A stretch of 64,000 bases of DNA from Massilia rubra (GTDB taxonomy: Bacteria; Pseudomonadota; Gammaproteobacteria; Burkholderiales; Burkholderiaceae_D): assembly GCF_011682065.1 (NCBI RefSeq), contig NZ_VUYU01000028.1:1-64000 (forward strand). The letters are read 5' to 3'. Both the position numbers and the translations under genes were made by a program. Shown piece by piece: positions 18,699 through 27,351 of this stretch; positions within the stretch are counted from its first letter, which is position 1, and every line of letters begins with the position of its first letter. The notes beneath the pieces were generated by a model, which was not told where the DNA came from, did not search any database, and saw only the letters and a program-made list of their open reading frames with translations.

Positions 18699-19934
18699 AT
18701 GGCACAACAGCGTTCTTCCCGCTTCCTGAGCTGGGGTGCGATCATGTTCGTGCTCGGCTTGCTGGGCGGTCACTCCCTCGCGCGCTTGTTCGCGTATAAC
18801 CGCTGGCCGCGCTTTGCGCGCAGCCACAGCCGCGAGATCATCCAGAACGCGAGCGAAGCGATCATCTCCACCGACGATACGCAGACCATCGTGCTGGCCA
18901 ACCCGTCGGCCGCGGCGATGTTCTCGACCACGATCGAGCAGATGCAGGGCAGTCCGCTGCAGCAGTTCATCGCGCCGCTGCCCACCGTCACCGGCGACGC
19001 CGCGCCCGCCTATTTCGGCGACGTGGCCGGCCGCGCCGGCCGCCGCGCCACCGATTACGCCGTCACGGGCGTGCGCGCGAGCGGCGAAACGTTCCCGCTC
19101 GAAGGCTCCATTTCCAGCATGATCGAGGCCGACCGCACCATCTACACCATCATCCTGCGCGATGTGACGGAGCGCCAGCAGGTGCAGGAAAAGCTGTCGC
19201 GCTCGCATGCGCAGCTGCGCCAGCTGTCCTCGGCCCTGCAAACCGTGCGCGAGGAAGAACGCGCCCACATCGCGCGCGAGCTGCACGACGACCTCGGCCA
19301 ACTGCTGGCCTCGCTGCGGATGGACCTGAACCTGCTGCAAAAGGAACCCGACGCCAGCAGCAATGGCCAGCGCCTGATGAATGGCATGGAAGATAACCTG
19401 CTCACGGCGATTACCTCGCTGCGCCGCATCGCCACCAACCTGCGCCCGCGCGCGCTCGACGAAGGCGGCCTGTATTTCGCGCTGCAGGGCTTGCGCGACG
19501 AATTCGTCGAACGGCACGGCATCGCTTGCTCGCTGTTCGCCGACGAAGCCGAGCTGCGCCTCGACGACGCCGCCAGCACCGCCATTTTCCGCATCGTCCA
19601 GGAAGCGCTGACCAATATCGCGCGCCACGCCGGGGCCAGCAATGTGACCATGTATGTATACCGCATCGACGGCCAGTTGCTGGTCTCGATCCGCGACGAC
19701 GGGCGCGGCATCCAGGCGGCCGACATGGAAAAAGCCCAGTCGCTCGGCCTGATCGGCATGCGCGAACGGGTGTGGGGAATGAAGGGCGAGATCACCGTCA
19801 GCGGCGACGATCCGCCCGGAACCCGGATCGATATCGTGTTGCCCTTGCCCGAAAGTTCGCGCGACGAGGCCGCCAACGAGCGCGCCGCCGGCGCACCGGA
19901 ACGGGCACGTCCGCTGCCCCCGCCGGCCGCCTGA
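18699..19934 (+). CDS. NarX/DegS-like PAS sensor histidine kinase (HisKA_3)
   Basis: 411 residues. One N-terminal membrane segment (~10-30, FLSWGAIMFVLGLLGG) is followed by a PAS domain (~45-160, IIQNASEAIISTDDTQTIVL), a helical linker, HisKA_3 with phospho-His196 (ARELHDDLGQLLASLRMDL), and HATPase_c (VQEALTNIARHAGASNV, DDGRGIQ, GLIGMRERVWGM). The C-terminal 35 residues are Ala/Arg/Pro-rich. No LuxR-type regulator gene follows, so it is an orphan kinase in this window. The 230-base gap before it is GC-rich with imperfect TTTGCGCCC repeats at about 18564-18600 and no gene. Confidence 0.88.
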   Translation: MAQQRSSRFLSWGAIMFVLGLLGGHSLARLFAYNRWPRFARSHSREIIQNASEAIISTDDTQTIVLANPSAAAMFSTTIEQMQGSPLQQFIAPLPTVTGDAAPAYFGDVAGRAGRRATDYAVTGVRASGETFPLEGSISSMIEADRTIYTIILRDVTERQQVQEKLSRSHAQLRQLSSALQTVREEERAHIARELHDDLGQLLASLRMDLNLLQKEPDASSNGQRLMNGMEDNLLTAITSLRRIATNLRPRALDEGGLYFALQGLRDEFVERHGIACSLFADEAELRLDDAASTAIFRIVQEALTNIARHAGASNVTMYVYRIDGQLLVSIRDDGRGIQAADMEKAQSLGLIGMRERVWGMKGEITVSGDDPPGTRIDIVLPLPESSRDEAANERAAGAPERARPLPPPAA

Positions 19935-20114
19935 GATTTCCCATATCGCCCGCAACGGCGGGCGTTATGCGGCATTGCACCATTCCCCACGGCTTCCATT
20001 AAGCGCACCTGAAGCGTGCATTTGCCGGGTATTGACGCCCTATTGCAGGGCAAAACCAGACTGTCTCATTCTTGCCACATTTCACTTTGTCATGGATTTG
20101 ACATACGTGGAAGC

Positions 20115-20120
20115 TATAAT
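20115..20120 (+). promoter_or_regulatory. Candidate -10 box of the porin promoter
   Basis: Exact TATAAT at 20115-20120, 65 bases upstream of the porin ATG. A TTGACA lies at 20098-20103, but the spacing (11 bases) is too short for a normal -35, so the -35 partner is uncertain. Confidence 0.4.
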
Positions 20121-20184
20121 TACGTCCGATTAAGAGCATCCCTGGTTAATCGACCCTTATCTGTGCAACTTTTTGGAGATTTAT

Positions 20185-21201
20185 ATGCAATGCAAACTGA
20201 TGGCCGTTGTCCTGGCCGCTGCGATTCCCCTGTGCGCTTCCGCTCAATCGAGCGTCACGATCTACGGTGTTGCAGACGCTGCGCTGGCTAAAGAAGACAC
20301 GGGCGCTCCAAACGGAAGCCGTACAGTCGTCAACTCGGGCAACCAGTCGACCAGCCGTATCGGATTCCGTGGCGTTGAAGATCTGGGCAAGGGCCTGAGC
20401 GCTGTATTCAACATCGAAGCTGGCGTCGCACTCGACACCGGCAAGCAAGATGAAGTCATGTTCGGCCGCCGCTCGGTCGTTGGCCTGAAGGGCAACTTCG
20501 GTACCGTCATGATCGGTCGCGAGTACACCCCAATCGCTGACGTCGCTAACGCAAGCGATATCAACGGCCAGGGCTTCTACGGCACCAACCTGAATTCCTT
20601 CGGCGGTGGTCGTCTGACCCGTCGTATCAGCAACTCGGTTAACTACAAATCGAACTCGATGGGCGGCGTGATCGTCACCGCCGGCTACGGCCTGGGCGAA
20701 ACCGCAACCGGTCCTTCGCAGGATCTGATGGGCCTGGCAGTTGAGTACAAAGCCAACAACATCTACGTCGGTGCTGGTTACCACCAGGTCGAGCGTCTGG
20801 CTTCGGGCGACGACAAAGAAATGATCTTCGGCGCAGGCTTCACCGCTGGCGCGATCGAAGTGCGTGGTAACTACCTGGTTGCCAACCCAACCGGTAACAA
20901 CAACAAGTATGAGCAGGCCAATGCTGGCGTGTCGTACACCTTCGGCGACAACAAGATCTACGGTAACCTGCAGCAGAGCAAACTCGAAGGCGGCGCCAAG
21001 GGCAACGGCTACTCGCTGGCTTACTCGTACGCTCTGTCGAAGCGCACCAATGTGTACACTTCGTACGCAACGATCCGCAACAACAACAAAGCAGCCTTCG
21101 GTATCTTCTCCGCTGGCGCCCAAGTTACTCCAGATGCACTGAAAGGCCAATCGGGTTCCGATCCTAGCGCTTTCTCGGTCGGCGTTCGTCACTCGTTCTA
21201 A
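20185..21201 (+). CDS. Gram-negative general porin (porin_4 / Omp32 type)
   Basis: 338 residues from the ATG at 20185, chosen for its GGAGAT site and because the signal peptide then begins properly (MQCKLMAVVLAAAIPLCASA, cleavage before QSS). The mature protein starts SSVTIYGVADAALA, the betaproteobacterial porin signature, contains SRIGFRGVEDLGKGLSAVF and ends in aromatic FSVGVRHSF, the outer-membrane insertion signal. It is a trimeric 16-strand channel by family. Codon use is visibly different from neighbours (many CGT, GGT, GCT, AAC), as expected of a highly expressed gene. A strong terminator follows. Confidence 0.95.
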   Translation: MQCKLMAVVLAAAIPLCASAQSSVTIYGVADAALAKEDTGAPNGSRTVVNSGNQSTSRIGFRGVEDLGKGLSAVFNIEAGVALDTGKQDEVMFGRRSVVGLKGNFGTVMIGREYTPIADVANASDINGQGFYGTNLNSFGGGRLTRRISNSVNYKSNSMGGVIVTAGYGLGETATGPSQDLMGLAVEYKANNIYVGAGYHQVERLASGDDKEMIFGAGFTAGAIEVRGNYLVANPTGNNNKYEQANAGVSYTFGDNKIYGNLQQSKLEGGAKGNGYSLAYSYALSKRTNVYTSYATIRNNNKAAFGIFSAGAQVTPDALKGQSGSDPSAFSVGVRHSF

Positions 21202-21240
21202 ATTCACTGACGCGCTTACCCGCGTTTAGCTGAACAAACA

Positions 21241-21276
21241 CCCCGCACGCTGCCTGGCAGCCTGCGGGGTTTTTTT
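21241..21276 (+). terminator. Strong rho-independent terminator of the porin gene
   Basis: CCCCGCA-c-GCTGCC-t-GGCAGC-c-TGCGGGG followed by seven T residues, 39 bases after the porin stop. The long GC stem and T-run make this one of the clearest terminators in the window. Confidence 0.93.
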
Positions 21277-21295
21277 ATGCCAAATTGCACGTTTA

Positions 21296-21326
21296 TGCGC
21301 ATTCATGTATATTTGTGCGCATTCAT
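21296..21326. promoter_or_regulatory. Tandem DeoR-family operator (two direct repeats)
   Basis: TGCGCATTCAT occurs at 21296-21306 and 21316-21326, exactly 20 bases apart (two helical turns) and preceded by TTTA and TTTG respectively. DeoR-family regulators commonly bind tandem direct repeats of this size and spacing. They lie 18-49 bases upstream of the deoR-type start, which suggests autoregulation. Confidence 0.65.
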
Positions 21327-21344
21327 TCCTGTCTGATTGTCCCG

Positions 21345-22130
21345 ATGCCCGCCGATCCCCTCCTCCTGCAGGAACGCCATGCCCTGATCCTGCAACGCCT
21401 GCAAAGCGACGGGCGGGTGCTGGCGCCCGACCTGGCCCAGTGGCTGCAAGTGTCCGAAGACACGATCCGGCGCGACCTGCGCGACCTGGCCGCCGCCGGC
21501 CTGTGCCAGAAAGTCTATGGCGGCGCCCTGCGCATGCCGCTGCCGGCCGCCCCGGGCGGCACCCCGGCCCAGCGCCGCAGCGCCCAGGCCGACCGCAAGG
21601 CGCGCCTGGCCACCGCCGCCGCGCCCTGCGTGGCGCCCGGCAGCGTGCTGTTCATCGATGCCGGCTCGACCAACCTGGCGATCGCCCAAGCGCTGGGCGA
21701 GGCGCGCCTGACCGTGATCACCAACGCCCCGGCGATTGCCGCCGCGCTGATCGACAAGGCCCTGATCGAGCTGATCGTCATTGGCGGGCGCATCCATGCC
21801 GAGACCGGCGCCAGCATCGGCGCGACCGCCCTGCGCGACCTGGAACTGATCAGCCCCGACCTGTACATCCTGGGCGCTTGCGGGGTCGATGCCCAGGCCG
21901 GCATCAGCGCCATCCATTACGAGGAAGCCGAATTCAAGCGCCGCGTTGCCGCCCTCAGTAAAGCGGTGCTGGTCGCCACCACCAGCGACAAGGTCGGCAC
22001 CGCCGCGCCGTACGCGGTGCTGGCGGCGTCCAGCCTGACCGAGCTGGTCGTCGAGCATGATATCGATGCGCGCCAGTTTGACGCCTTCGCGGCGCGTGGC
22101 GTGCGCGTACGGCGCGCCGCCGCGCCCTGA
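21345..22130 (+). CDS. DeoR-family transcriptional regulator
   Basis: 261 residues from the ATG at 21345 (MPADPLLLQERHALILQRLQ); the open frame upstream runs through the operator repeats and is not expected to be coding. N-terminal HTH (residues ~8-60, VSEDTIRRDLRDLAAAGLCQ, then the family signature KVYGGALR) and a C-terminal DeoRC sugar-phosphate sensor domain (VLFIDAGSTNLAIAQALG, TNAPAIAAALIDK, LGACGVDAQAGIS). It probably represses a carbohydrate uptake gene. The remains of a transporter gene lie directly downstream, so its original partner may have decayed. Confidence 0.9.
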   Translation: MPADPLLLQERHALILQRLQSDGRVLAPDLAQWLQVSEDTIRRDLRDLAAAGLCQKVYGGALRMPLPAAPGGTPAQRRSAQADRKARLATAAAPCVAPGSVLFIDAGSTNLAIAQALGEARLTVITNAPAIAAALIDKALIELIVIGGRIHAETGASIGATALRDLELISPDLYILGACGVDAQAGISAIHYEEAEFKRRVAALSKAVLVATTSDKVGTAAPYAVLAASSLTELVVEHDIDARQFDAFAARGVRVRRAAAP

Positions 22131-22139
22131 GCGCTACCA

Positions 22140-22383
22140 TTTTCCAAAAGAAATTATGTCAGGTACCGGAGCGCAACAACGCCTTGCCACCCGCCCGCCT
22201 TCCTGGCCATGTCGGCCTGGGCGAAGGCCAGCTGTTCAGCGTGGGTGGCTTCCTGGGCGGGTGCGCGATGCGCCCATCTTCGTCATGCCGCTCGCGTTTG
22301 CCGGGCTCGGCTGTGCAATGCTGCTGATCGCGGCCAGCGCGACACCGGGCGCGGCGAGCGCGCCCAAGGCGGTATCGCCCTAA
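22140..22383 (+). pseudogene. Decayed 3' end of an MFS-like transporter gene
   Basis: Two frames together give a plausible transporter tail: GEGQLFSVGGFLGG in one frame (about 22213-22260) and DAPIFVMPLAFAGLGCAMLL ending at the stop at 22381-22383 in another. The first piece resembles the GQGLFSVGGFLGG loop of sugar-type MFS proteins, the second a last membrane helix. A frameshift and a missing 5' part would explain it. The call rests on motif impression only; neither frame alone is a convincing gene. Confidence 0.35.
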
Positions 22384-22384
22384 C

Positions 22385-23035
22385 TTACTTGAGCCGGCAG
22401 GTCAGCAGCCAGTAGTATTCGAGGCGCACGATCTTGATTTCGCGCACAGAGGAAGCGAGCTTCTTGCGCAGCGCGCTGTCGGAGGGATAGGTTTTGGGAA
22501 TCTCGTAGCGCTCGCCATCGGGCGCGATGCGGATCTGGTAAGTGTTGCCTTCCATATCGGTGCGCGCCACGGTTTCGCTGCTGCCTTCCACATACGCATC
22601 GTCCAGCAGGACGATGAACATATCGTCGCCGACCTTGCTGCGCAATTGCGCCAGGAAACGTTCCTGCTCTTCGCGCTTGACGTGCGACCACCAGAAGCCA
22701 ATGAACACGGCCGTGTAGCTGCCGATATCGTCCGGCAGGTTCCAGGCGTCCGCCACCTTGAAGTCGACCTTGTCGCCTGGGAGCGCGCGCAGCTTGCCCA
22801 GCGCGATCATTTCGGGATTGATATCGGTGGCGACCACCTTGTCGGCCGTGTCGGCGATGACGGCGGTCCAGTAACCGGTGCCGCAGGCCAATTCCAGCAC
22901 GGTATGGCCGCGCAGGGTCTCGGCCACGTGGCCGCGCATGGCGGCCAGGTCGTCCTTGCGTTCCGGCCGGTCGTAGATGCGGTCGTGGTTGGATGCGCTC
23001 TTGGCGTAAAACTGTGCAGATTGTTCGGTGATCAT
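22385..23035 (-). CDS. Class I SAM-dependent methyltransferase
   Basis: 216 residues. Motif I is clear (VLELACGTGYWTAVIADTAD), followed by the acidic motif II (KVVATDINPEMIALGK) and DFKVADAWNLPD. It resembles methyltransferase-11/25 domain enzymes that act on small molecules; the substrate cannot be read from the sequence. It lies downstream of and in the same direction as the cysB-like gene with a 22-base gap, so co-transcription is likely. A role in sulfur metabolism is possible from position only. Confidence 0.85.
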   Translation of the reverse strand: MITEQSAQFYAKSASNHDRIYDRPERKDDLAAMRGHVAETLRGHTVLELACGTGYWTAVIADTADKVVATDINPEMIALGKLRALPGDKVDFKVADAWNLPDDIGSYTAVFIGFWWSHVKREEQERFLAQLRSKVGDDMFIVLLDDAYVEGSSETVARTDMEGNTYQIRIAPDGERYEIPKTYPSDSALRKKLASSVREIKIVRLEYYWLLTCRLK

Positions 23036-23057
23036 ATTTTTCTTGGTGTGAAGGCTT

Positions 23058-23999
23058 TTACAGCTCGTAAGTTTCTTTGGTGCCGCTCATGGCCGACTCG
23101 ACCAGCTTGCGGTTCAGGGTCGGCGCCAGCAATTCGATGAAAGTATAAATGTAGCTGCGCAGATAGGCGCCCTGCTTGACGGCCACGCGCGAGATATTCA
23201 TGCCGAACAAGTGCCCCACTGGAATGGCGCGCAGGTTCTTGTCGCGCTCGGCGTCGAAGGCCATGCCCGCTATGATACCAATACCCATGCCAAGTTCCAC
23301 ATAGGTTTTGATGACATCGGCGTCGATGGCTTCGAGCAGCACGTCGGGTTTGAGCCCGCGCAGCCCGAAAGCGTGGTCGATCTTGCTGCGTCCGGCAAAC
23401 GCGGCGTCGTAGGTAATCAGCGGGTAGGTGGCGATTTCTTCCAGCGACACGGCCTTCGATTTGAGCAAAGGATGGTCGGGCGGCACCACCACCATGTGCT
23501 CCCATTGATAACAAGGCAAGGTGATCAATCCATCAATGCCGGCGATCGACTCGGTGGCAATGGCCAGGTCGGCCTGGTCGCGCTGGACCATCTCGGCGAT
23601 CTGGCGGGGGTTGCCTTGCAGCAGGGACAAGCGTACCTTGGGGTACTTGAGCATGAAGGCCTGCACCACTTTCGGCAAGGTATAGCGCGCCTGCGTATGC
23701 GTGGTGGCAATGGTGAAACTGCCGCTGTCCTGGGCCGCGTATTCCTTGCCGATGCGCTTGAGGCTGTCGATCTCCTGCATGATCAGCTCGACGGACTCCA
23801 GCACCAGCCGGCCGGGCTCGGTCAACCCCCGGATGCGCTTGCCGTGGCGGGTGAAAATATCAACACCAAGCTCTTCTTCAAGCTCGATAATGGCTTTCGA
23901 CACCCCGGGCTGGGACGTGAACAAGGCCTTGGCCGCATCGGTCAGGTTGTAATTCTGCCGCACGGCTTCACGGACGAAGCGTAATTGATGAAGGTTCAT
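23058..23999 (-). CDS. cysB: CysB-family LysR regulator of sulfur assimilation
   Basis: 313 residues from MNLHQLRFVREAVRQNYNLT (ATG at 23999); an in-frame upstream start at 24029 adds ten residues without support. N-terminal LysR HTH (LTDAAKALFTSQPGVSKAII), then the ligand-binding domain with CysB/Cbl features (HTQARYTLPKVVQAFMLKYP, PLITYDAAFAGRSKIDHAF). CysB/Cbl regulators activate cys genes when bound by N-acetylserine or O-acetylserine. It is divergent from cysI across 323 bases, which supports direct control of that operon. Cbl-type function cannot be excluded. Confidence 0.88.
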   Translation of the reverse strand: MNLHQLRFVREAVRQNYNLTDAAKALFTSQPGVSKAIIELEEELGVDIFTRHGKRIRGLTEPGRLVLESVELIMQEIDSLKRIGKEYAAQDSGSFTIATTHTQARYTLPKVVQAFMLKYPKVRLSLLQGNPRQIAEMVQRDQADLAIATESIAGIDGLITLPCYQWEHMVVVPPDHPLLKSKAVSLEEIATYPLITYDAAFAGRSKIDHAFGLRGLKPDVLLEAIDADVIKTYVELGMGIGIIAGMAFDAERDKNLRAIPVGHLFGMNISRVAVKQGAYLRSYIYTFIELLAPTLNRKLVESAMSGTKETYEL

Positions 24000-24163
24000 T
24001 GCTGTTCTCGTAGGCCGGAAGATACTCAAAATAAATATCTACCAGCATTTTATAAGAATGCTTATGCCGGATACGCATATAAGCAAATAAATTCTTAGTC
24101 CTTTGGAATAAAGGATGAGTTTATTACTATTGAGGCTAGTTTGGGGACAGTCTCATGGCTAAA

Positions 24164-24299
24164 CCCCTTAGAAAGCCGAAGGGGGCTCGCAAAACCGTAG
24201 CGAGCGGCGCCAGGTTTGTCCGAGAAGCGCAGCCGTACGAAGGTACGGTGAGCATCGCAGGGCAGACCTGGCACCGCGCAGTAGGTTTGGCGAGCCCCC
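24164..24299 (+). ncRNA. Nested long-hairpin element in the cysI leader (candidate structured RNA or repeat)
   Basis: Four stacked stems are visible. Outer P1 GGGGGCTCGC (24181-24190) pairs with GCGAGCCCCC (24290-24299). It continues as AAACC/GGTTT. GCGG (24204-24207) pairs with CCGC (24274-24277). GCCAGGTTTG (24209-24218) pairs with CAGACCTGGC (24263-24272) with one G-U, extended by TCC/GGG. The apical CCGTAC/GTACGG (24233-24238, 24243-24248) closes on GAAG. Upstream CCCCTT (24164-24169) can instead pair with AAGGGG (24179-24184), competing with P1. The element ends 23 bases before the cysI ATG. It has no T-run, so it is not a plain terminator. Leader RNA or dispersed repeat cannot be decided here. 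Confidence 0.55.
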
Positions 24300-24322
24300 C
24301 ACCAAAAATATCAGGATGACAT

Positions 24323-26011
24323 ATGTACCGTTACGACCAATACGACCACCTCATCGTCAGGGAACGCATCGCGCAATACCGCAGCCAGGTGGAGCGCCGC
24401 ATCAACGATGAGCTGACCGAAGCCGAATTTGTACCGCTGCGCCTGCAAAACGGCCTGTACATGCAGCGCCACGCCTACATGCTGCGCATCGCGGTGCCGT
24501 ACGGCCTGCTGTCATCAAGCCAGATGCGCATGTTCGGCCACATCGCGCGCAAGTACGACCGCGGCTACGGCCACTTCACGACGCGCCAGAACATCCAGTT
24601 CAACTGGATCGAGCTCGAACAGACGCCCGACATCCTGCTTGATCTGGCCTCGGTCGAGATGCACGCCATCCAGACCTCGGGCAACTGCATCCGCAACATC
24701 ACGTCCGACGAATACGCCGGCGTGGCGGCGGACGAAATCATCGATCCGCGCCCGTACGCCGAAGTGCTGCGCCAGTGGAGCACCTTCCACCCCGAATTCG
24801 CCGCCCTGCCGCGCAAGTTCAAGGTGGCGATCAACGGCGCCGTGGAAGACCGCGCCGCCATCGCCGTGCACGACATCGGCCTGACCGTGGTGCGTAACGA
24901 CGACGGCGAGATCGGCTTCAAGGTCATGGTCGGCGGCGGCATGGGCCGCACCCCGATCCTGGGCAGCGTGGTGCGCGCGTTCCTGCCGTGGCGCCACATG
25001 CTGACCTACATCGAAGCGGTCATGCGCGTCTATAACAGCTACGGCCGGCGCGACAACAAGTACAAGGCGCGCATCAAGATCCTGTTGAAAGCCATGGGCG
25101 CCGAAGAATTCACGCGCCAGGTCGAGGCAGAATGGACCGACCTGAAAGACAGCGCATCGACCCTGACCGACGAAGAAATGGCGCGCGTGGCGGCCTACTT
25201 CACGCCGCCGGCGTACGACACCCTGGCCAATATCGACGTGCGTGCCGAACACGCCGACAACAAGGCCTTCGGCAACTGGCTGACCCGTAACGTCAAGCCG
25301 CACAAGGTACCCGGCTACGCCATCGTGCTGCTGTCGCTCAAAAAAACCGGCGTGCCGCCGGGCGACGCCACCGCGACCCAGATCGACTTCGTGGCCGACC
25401 TGGCGGACCGCTACAGCTTCGGCGAACTGCGCGTGACGCACGAGCAGAACCTGGTGCTGGGCGACGTAAAACAGTCGGCCCTGTTCGCACTGTGGCAGGA
25501 AGCCAAGGCGCATGGCCTGGCGACGCCGAATATCGGCCTGTTGACCGACATTATCTGCTGCCCCGGCGGCGACTTCTGCTCGCTGGCCAACGCCAAGTCG
25601 CTCCCGATCGCCGCCGCCATCGCGGAGCGTTTCGACAACATCGACTACCAGCACGACATCGGCGAGATCGAACTCAATATCTCGGGCTGCATCAACGCCT
25701 GCGGCCACCACCACGTCGGCTCGATCGGCGTGCTCGGTGTGGACAAGGATGGCAGCGAGTGGTACCAGGTCTCGATCGGCGGCGCGCAGGGTAACAACGC
25801 GGCCATCGGCAAGATCATCGGACCGTCCTTCTCGGCGCTGCAAATGCCCGAAGTGATCGACCGCCTGCTGCAGGTGTACGTGCGCGAGCGCCACGAAGAC
25901 GAAAAATTCGTGGACACCGCCCAGCGCCTGGGCGTCGCCCCGTTCAAGGAACATGTGTATGCCACGCCGATCAAGGCGGGCGAACTGGTTGGAGAAGACC
26001 ACTATGCTTGA
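24323..26011 (+). CDS. cysI: Assimilatory sulfite reductase haemoprotein subunit
   Basis: 562 residues after a CAGGATGAC site. Reduces sulfite to sulfide with six electrons, using sirohaem and a [4Fe-4S] cluster. The cluster/sirohaem ligands are visible as Cys413-x5-Cys419 (CCPGGDFC) and Cys456-x3-Cys460 (GCINACGHHHVG). The N-terminal half has the ferredoxin-like repeat HFTTRQNIQFNWIELEQTPD and the second repeat RVTHEQNLVLGDV. The family also contains nitrite reductases; the cys operon context decides for sulfite. No cysJ flavoprotein is present, so electrons probably come from another donor. It overlaps DUF934 by 8 bases. Confidence 0.93.
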   Translation: MYRYDQYDHLIVRERIAQYRSQVERRINDELTEAEFVPLRLQNGLYMQRHAYMLRIAVPYGLLSSSQMRMFGHIARKYDRGYGHFTTRQNIQFNWIELEQTPDILLDLASVEMHAIQTSGNCIRNITSDEYAGVAADEIIDPRPYAEVLRQWSTFHPEFAALPRKFKVAINGAVEDRAAIAVHDIGLTVVRNDDGEIGFKVMVGGGMGRTPILGSVVRAFLPWRHMLTYIEAVMRVYNSYGRRDNKYKARIKILLKAMGAEEFTRQVEAEWTDLKDSASTLTDEEMARVAAYFTPPAYDTLANIDVRAEHADNKAFGNWLTRNVKPHKVPGYAIVLLSLKKTGVPPGDATATQIDFVADLADRYSFGELRVTHEQNLVLGDVKQSALFALWQEAKAHGLATPNIGLLTDIICCPGGDFCSLANAKSLPIAAAIAERFDNIDYQHDIGEIELNISGCINACGHHHVGSIGVLGVDKDGSEWYQVSIGGAQGNNAAIGKIIGPSFSALQMPEVIDRLLQVYVRERHEDEKFVDTAQRLGVAPFKEHVYATPIKAGELVGEDHYA

Positions 26012-26585
26012 GTCGCACAAAGAAATCATCAAACAGCGCGCGGTCGTCGCCGACGACTGGAGCGTGCTGCGCCTGGCCGTTGCCGACCCTGATGCCGGCG
26101 TCGCCGCCGACGCGCCGGACGCGGTCGTGGTCCCGGAAGGCAAAGTCATCGTGCCGCTGGCGGTATGGCAGGCGCAGCGCGATTCGCTCGCTTCGCGCAG
26201 CGAGATCGGCGTGTGGCTGGCGCCCGACGAACGCGCCGAAGCGCTCAGGGGTGACCTGGACAAGTTTGCGGTGGTCGCCATCGACTTCCCCAAGTTCACC
26301 GATGGCCGCGGCTACTCGACCGCCTTCAACCTGCGCATGCGCATGGACTATCGAGGCGAACTGCGCGCCATCGGCGACGTGCTGCGCGACCAGCTGTTCC
26401 AGATGCAGCGCTGCGGCTTCGACGCCTTTGCCACGCGCCCGGATCGCAATATCCACGACGCGCTCAAGGGCTTGACCGACTTTTCCGAGGTGTACCAGGC
26501 CTCGGTCGACGTCAAGGCGCCGCTGTTCCGCCGTCACGAACGCGACGTGCGCATCGACAGCACCGACGTCGGCTACGGCATCTGA
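26004..26585 (+). CDS. DUF934 protein of the cys operon
   Basis: 193 residues from the ATG at 26004, within the cysI end (GGAGAAG site nearby). Typical DUF934 features: PEGKVIVPLAVWQAQRDSL, FPKFTDGRGYSTAFNLRMRM, and the end LFRRHERDVRIDST. The family is found between cysI and cysH in many betaproteobacteria and pseudomonads and is thought to serve sulfite reduction, possibly as an electron-transfer or assembly partner; the mechanism is not established. Overlap with cysI (8 bases) and a 7-base gap to cysH indicate tight co-expression. Confidence 0.88.
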   Translation: MLESHKEIIKQRAVVADDWSVLRLAVADPDAGVAADAPDAVVVPEGKVIVPLAVWQAQRDSLASRSEIGVWLAPDERAEALRGDLDKFAVVAIDFPKFTDGRGYSTAFNLRMRMDYRGELRAIGDVLRDQLFQMQRCGFDAFATRPDRNIHDALKGLTDFSEVYQASVDVKAPLFRRHERDVRIDSTDVGYGI

Positions 26586-26592
26586 GGCGATC

Positions 26593-27309
26593 ATGACCGA
26601 TATTTCAGCCCTCATCGCCAGCACCCGCGCCACCCTGGAGCGCATCGCCGCCGAGTATTCGCCGGCGGTGTTCGCCTCCAGCCTGGCCGCCGAAGACATG
26701 GTCCTGACCGACTTGATCCTCAAGGCCAAGCTGCCGATCGGGATCTTCTCGCTCGAAACCGGCCGCCTGCATCCGGAAACGCTGGCGGTGCTGGGCCAGG
26801 TCAAGGATACCTACGGCTACGACATCGCGCTGTTCAAACCGCAGCCGGAAGCGGTGGACGCGTATGTGTCGCAGCACGGCCTGAACGCCTTTTACGAGAG
26901 CGTGGACATGCGCCGCGAGTGCTGCCGCATCCGCAAAGTCGAACCGCTGGGGCGCGCCCTGGCCGGCAACAAGGCCTGGGTGACCGGGCAGCGCCGCTCG
27001 CAATCGAGCACCCGCGCGCAGCTCGACATCCAGGAAGACGACGCCGCCCACGGCATGGTCAAGTTCAATCCGCTGGCCGATTGGTCCGAAACCGACGTCT
27101 GGAACTACATCCGCGACAACGGCGTGCCTTACAACGCGCTGCACGACCAGGGCTTTCCCTCGATCGGCTGCGCGCCCTGCACGCGCGCGGTGCAGCCGGG
27201 CGAAGACGTGCGCGCCGGCCGCTGGTGGTGGGAAAATCCGGACTCCAAGGAATGCGGCCTGCACATGGTCGATGGAAAACTGATTCGCATTAAATCCGTG
27301 GCCGCTTGA
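26593..27309 (+). CDS. cysH: Assimilatory adenylyl-sulfate (APS) reductase, [4Fe-4S] type
   Basis: 238 residues. Reduces activated sulfate to sulfite with thioredoxin. The two Cys pairs that bind a [4Fe-4S] cluster are present, Cys110-Cys111 (RRECCRIRKVEPL) and Cys193-x2-Cys196 (GCAPCTRAV), which marks the APS-using type rather than the enteric PAPS reductase. The catalytic C-terminal Cys lies in DSKECGLH. The absence of a cysC kinase gene or domain beside cysDN fits direct APS use. P-loop-like N-terminus VFASSLAAEDMVLTDLIL. Confidence 0.93.
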   Translation: MTDISALIASTRATLERIAAEYSPAVFASSLAAEDMVLTDLILKAKLPIGIFSLETGRLHPETLAVLGQVKDTYGYDIALFKPQPEAVDAYVSQHGLNAFYESVDMRRECCRIRKVEPLGRALAGNKAWVTGQRRSQSSTRAQLDIQEDDAAHGMVKFNPLADWSETDVWNYIRDNGVPYNALHDQGFPSIGCAPCTRAVQPGEDVRAGRWWWENPDSKECGLHMVDGKLIRIKSVAA

Positions 27310-27351
27310 GGCTCACCCCTCAGCCACCATAAAAACAAAGGCCTAGCCACC

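Noticed and set aside
20098-20120. TTGACA-TATAAT as a full promoter for the porin
   Set aside because: Spacing is 11 bases rather than 16-18; only the -10 box was kept, at low confidence.
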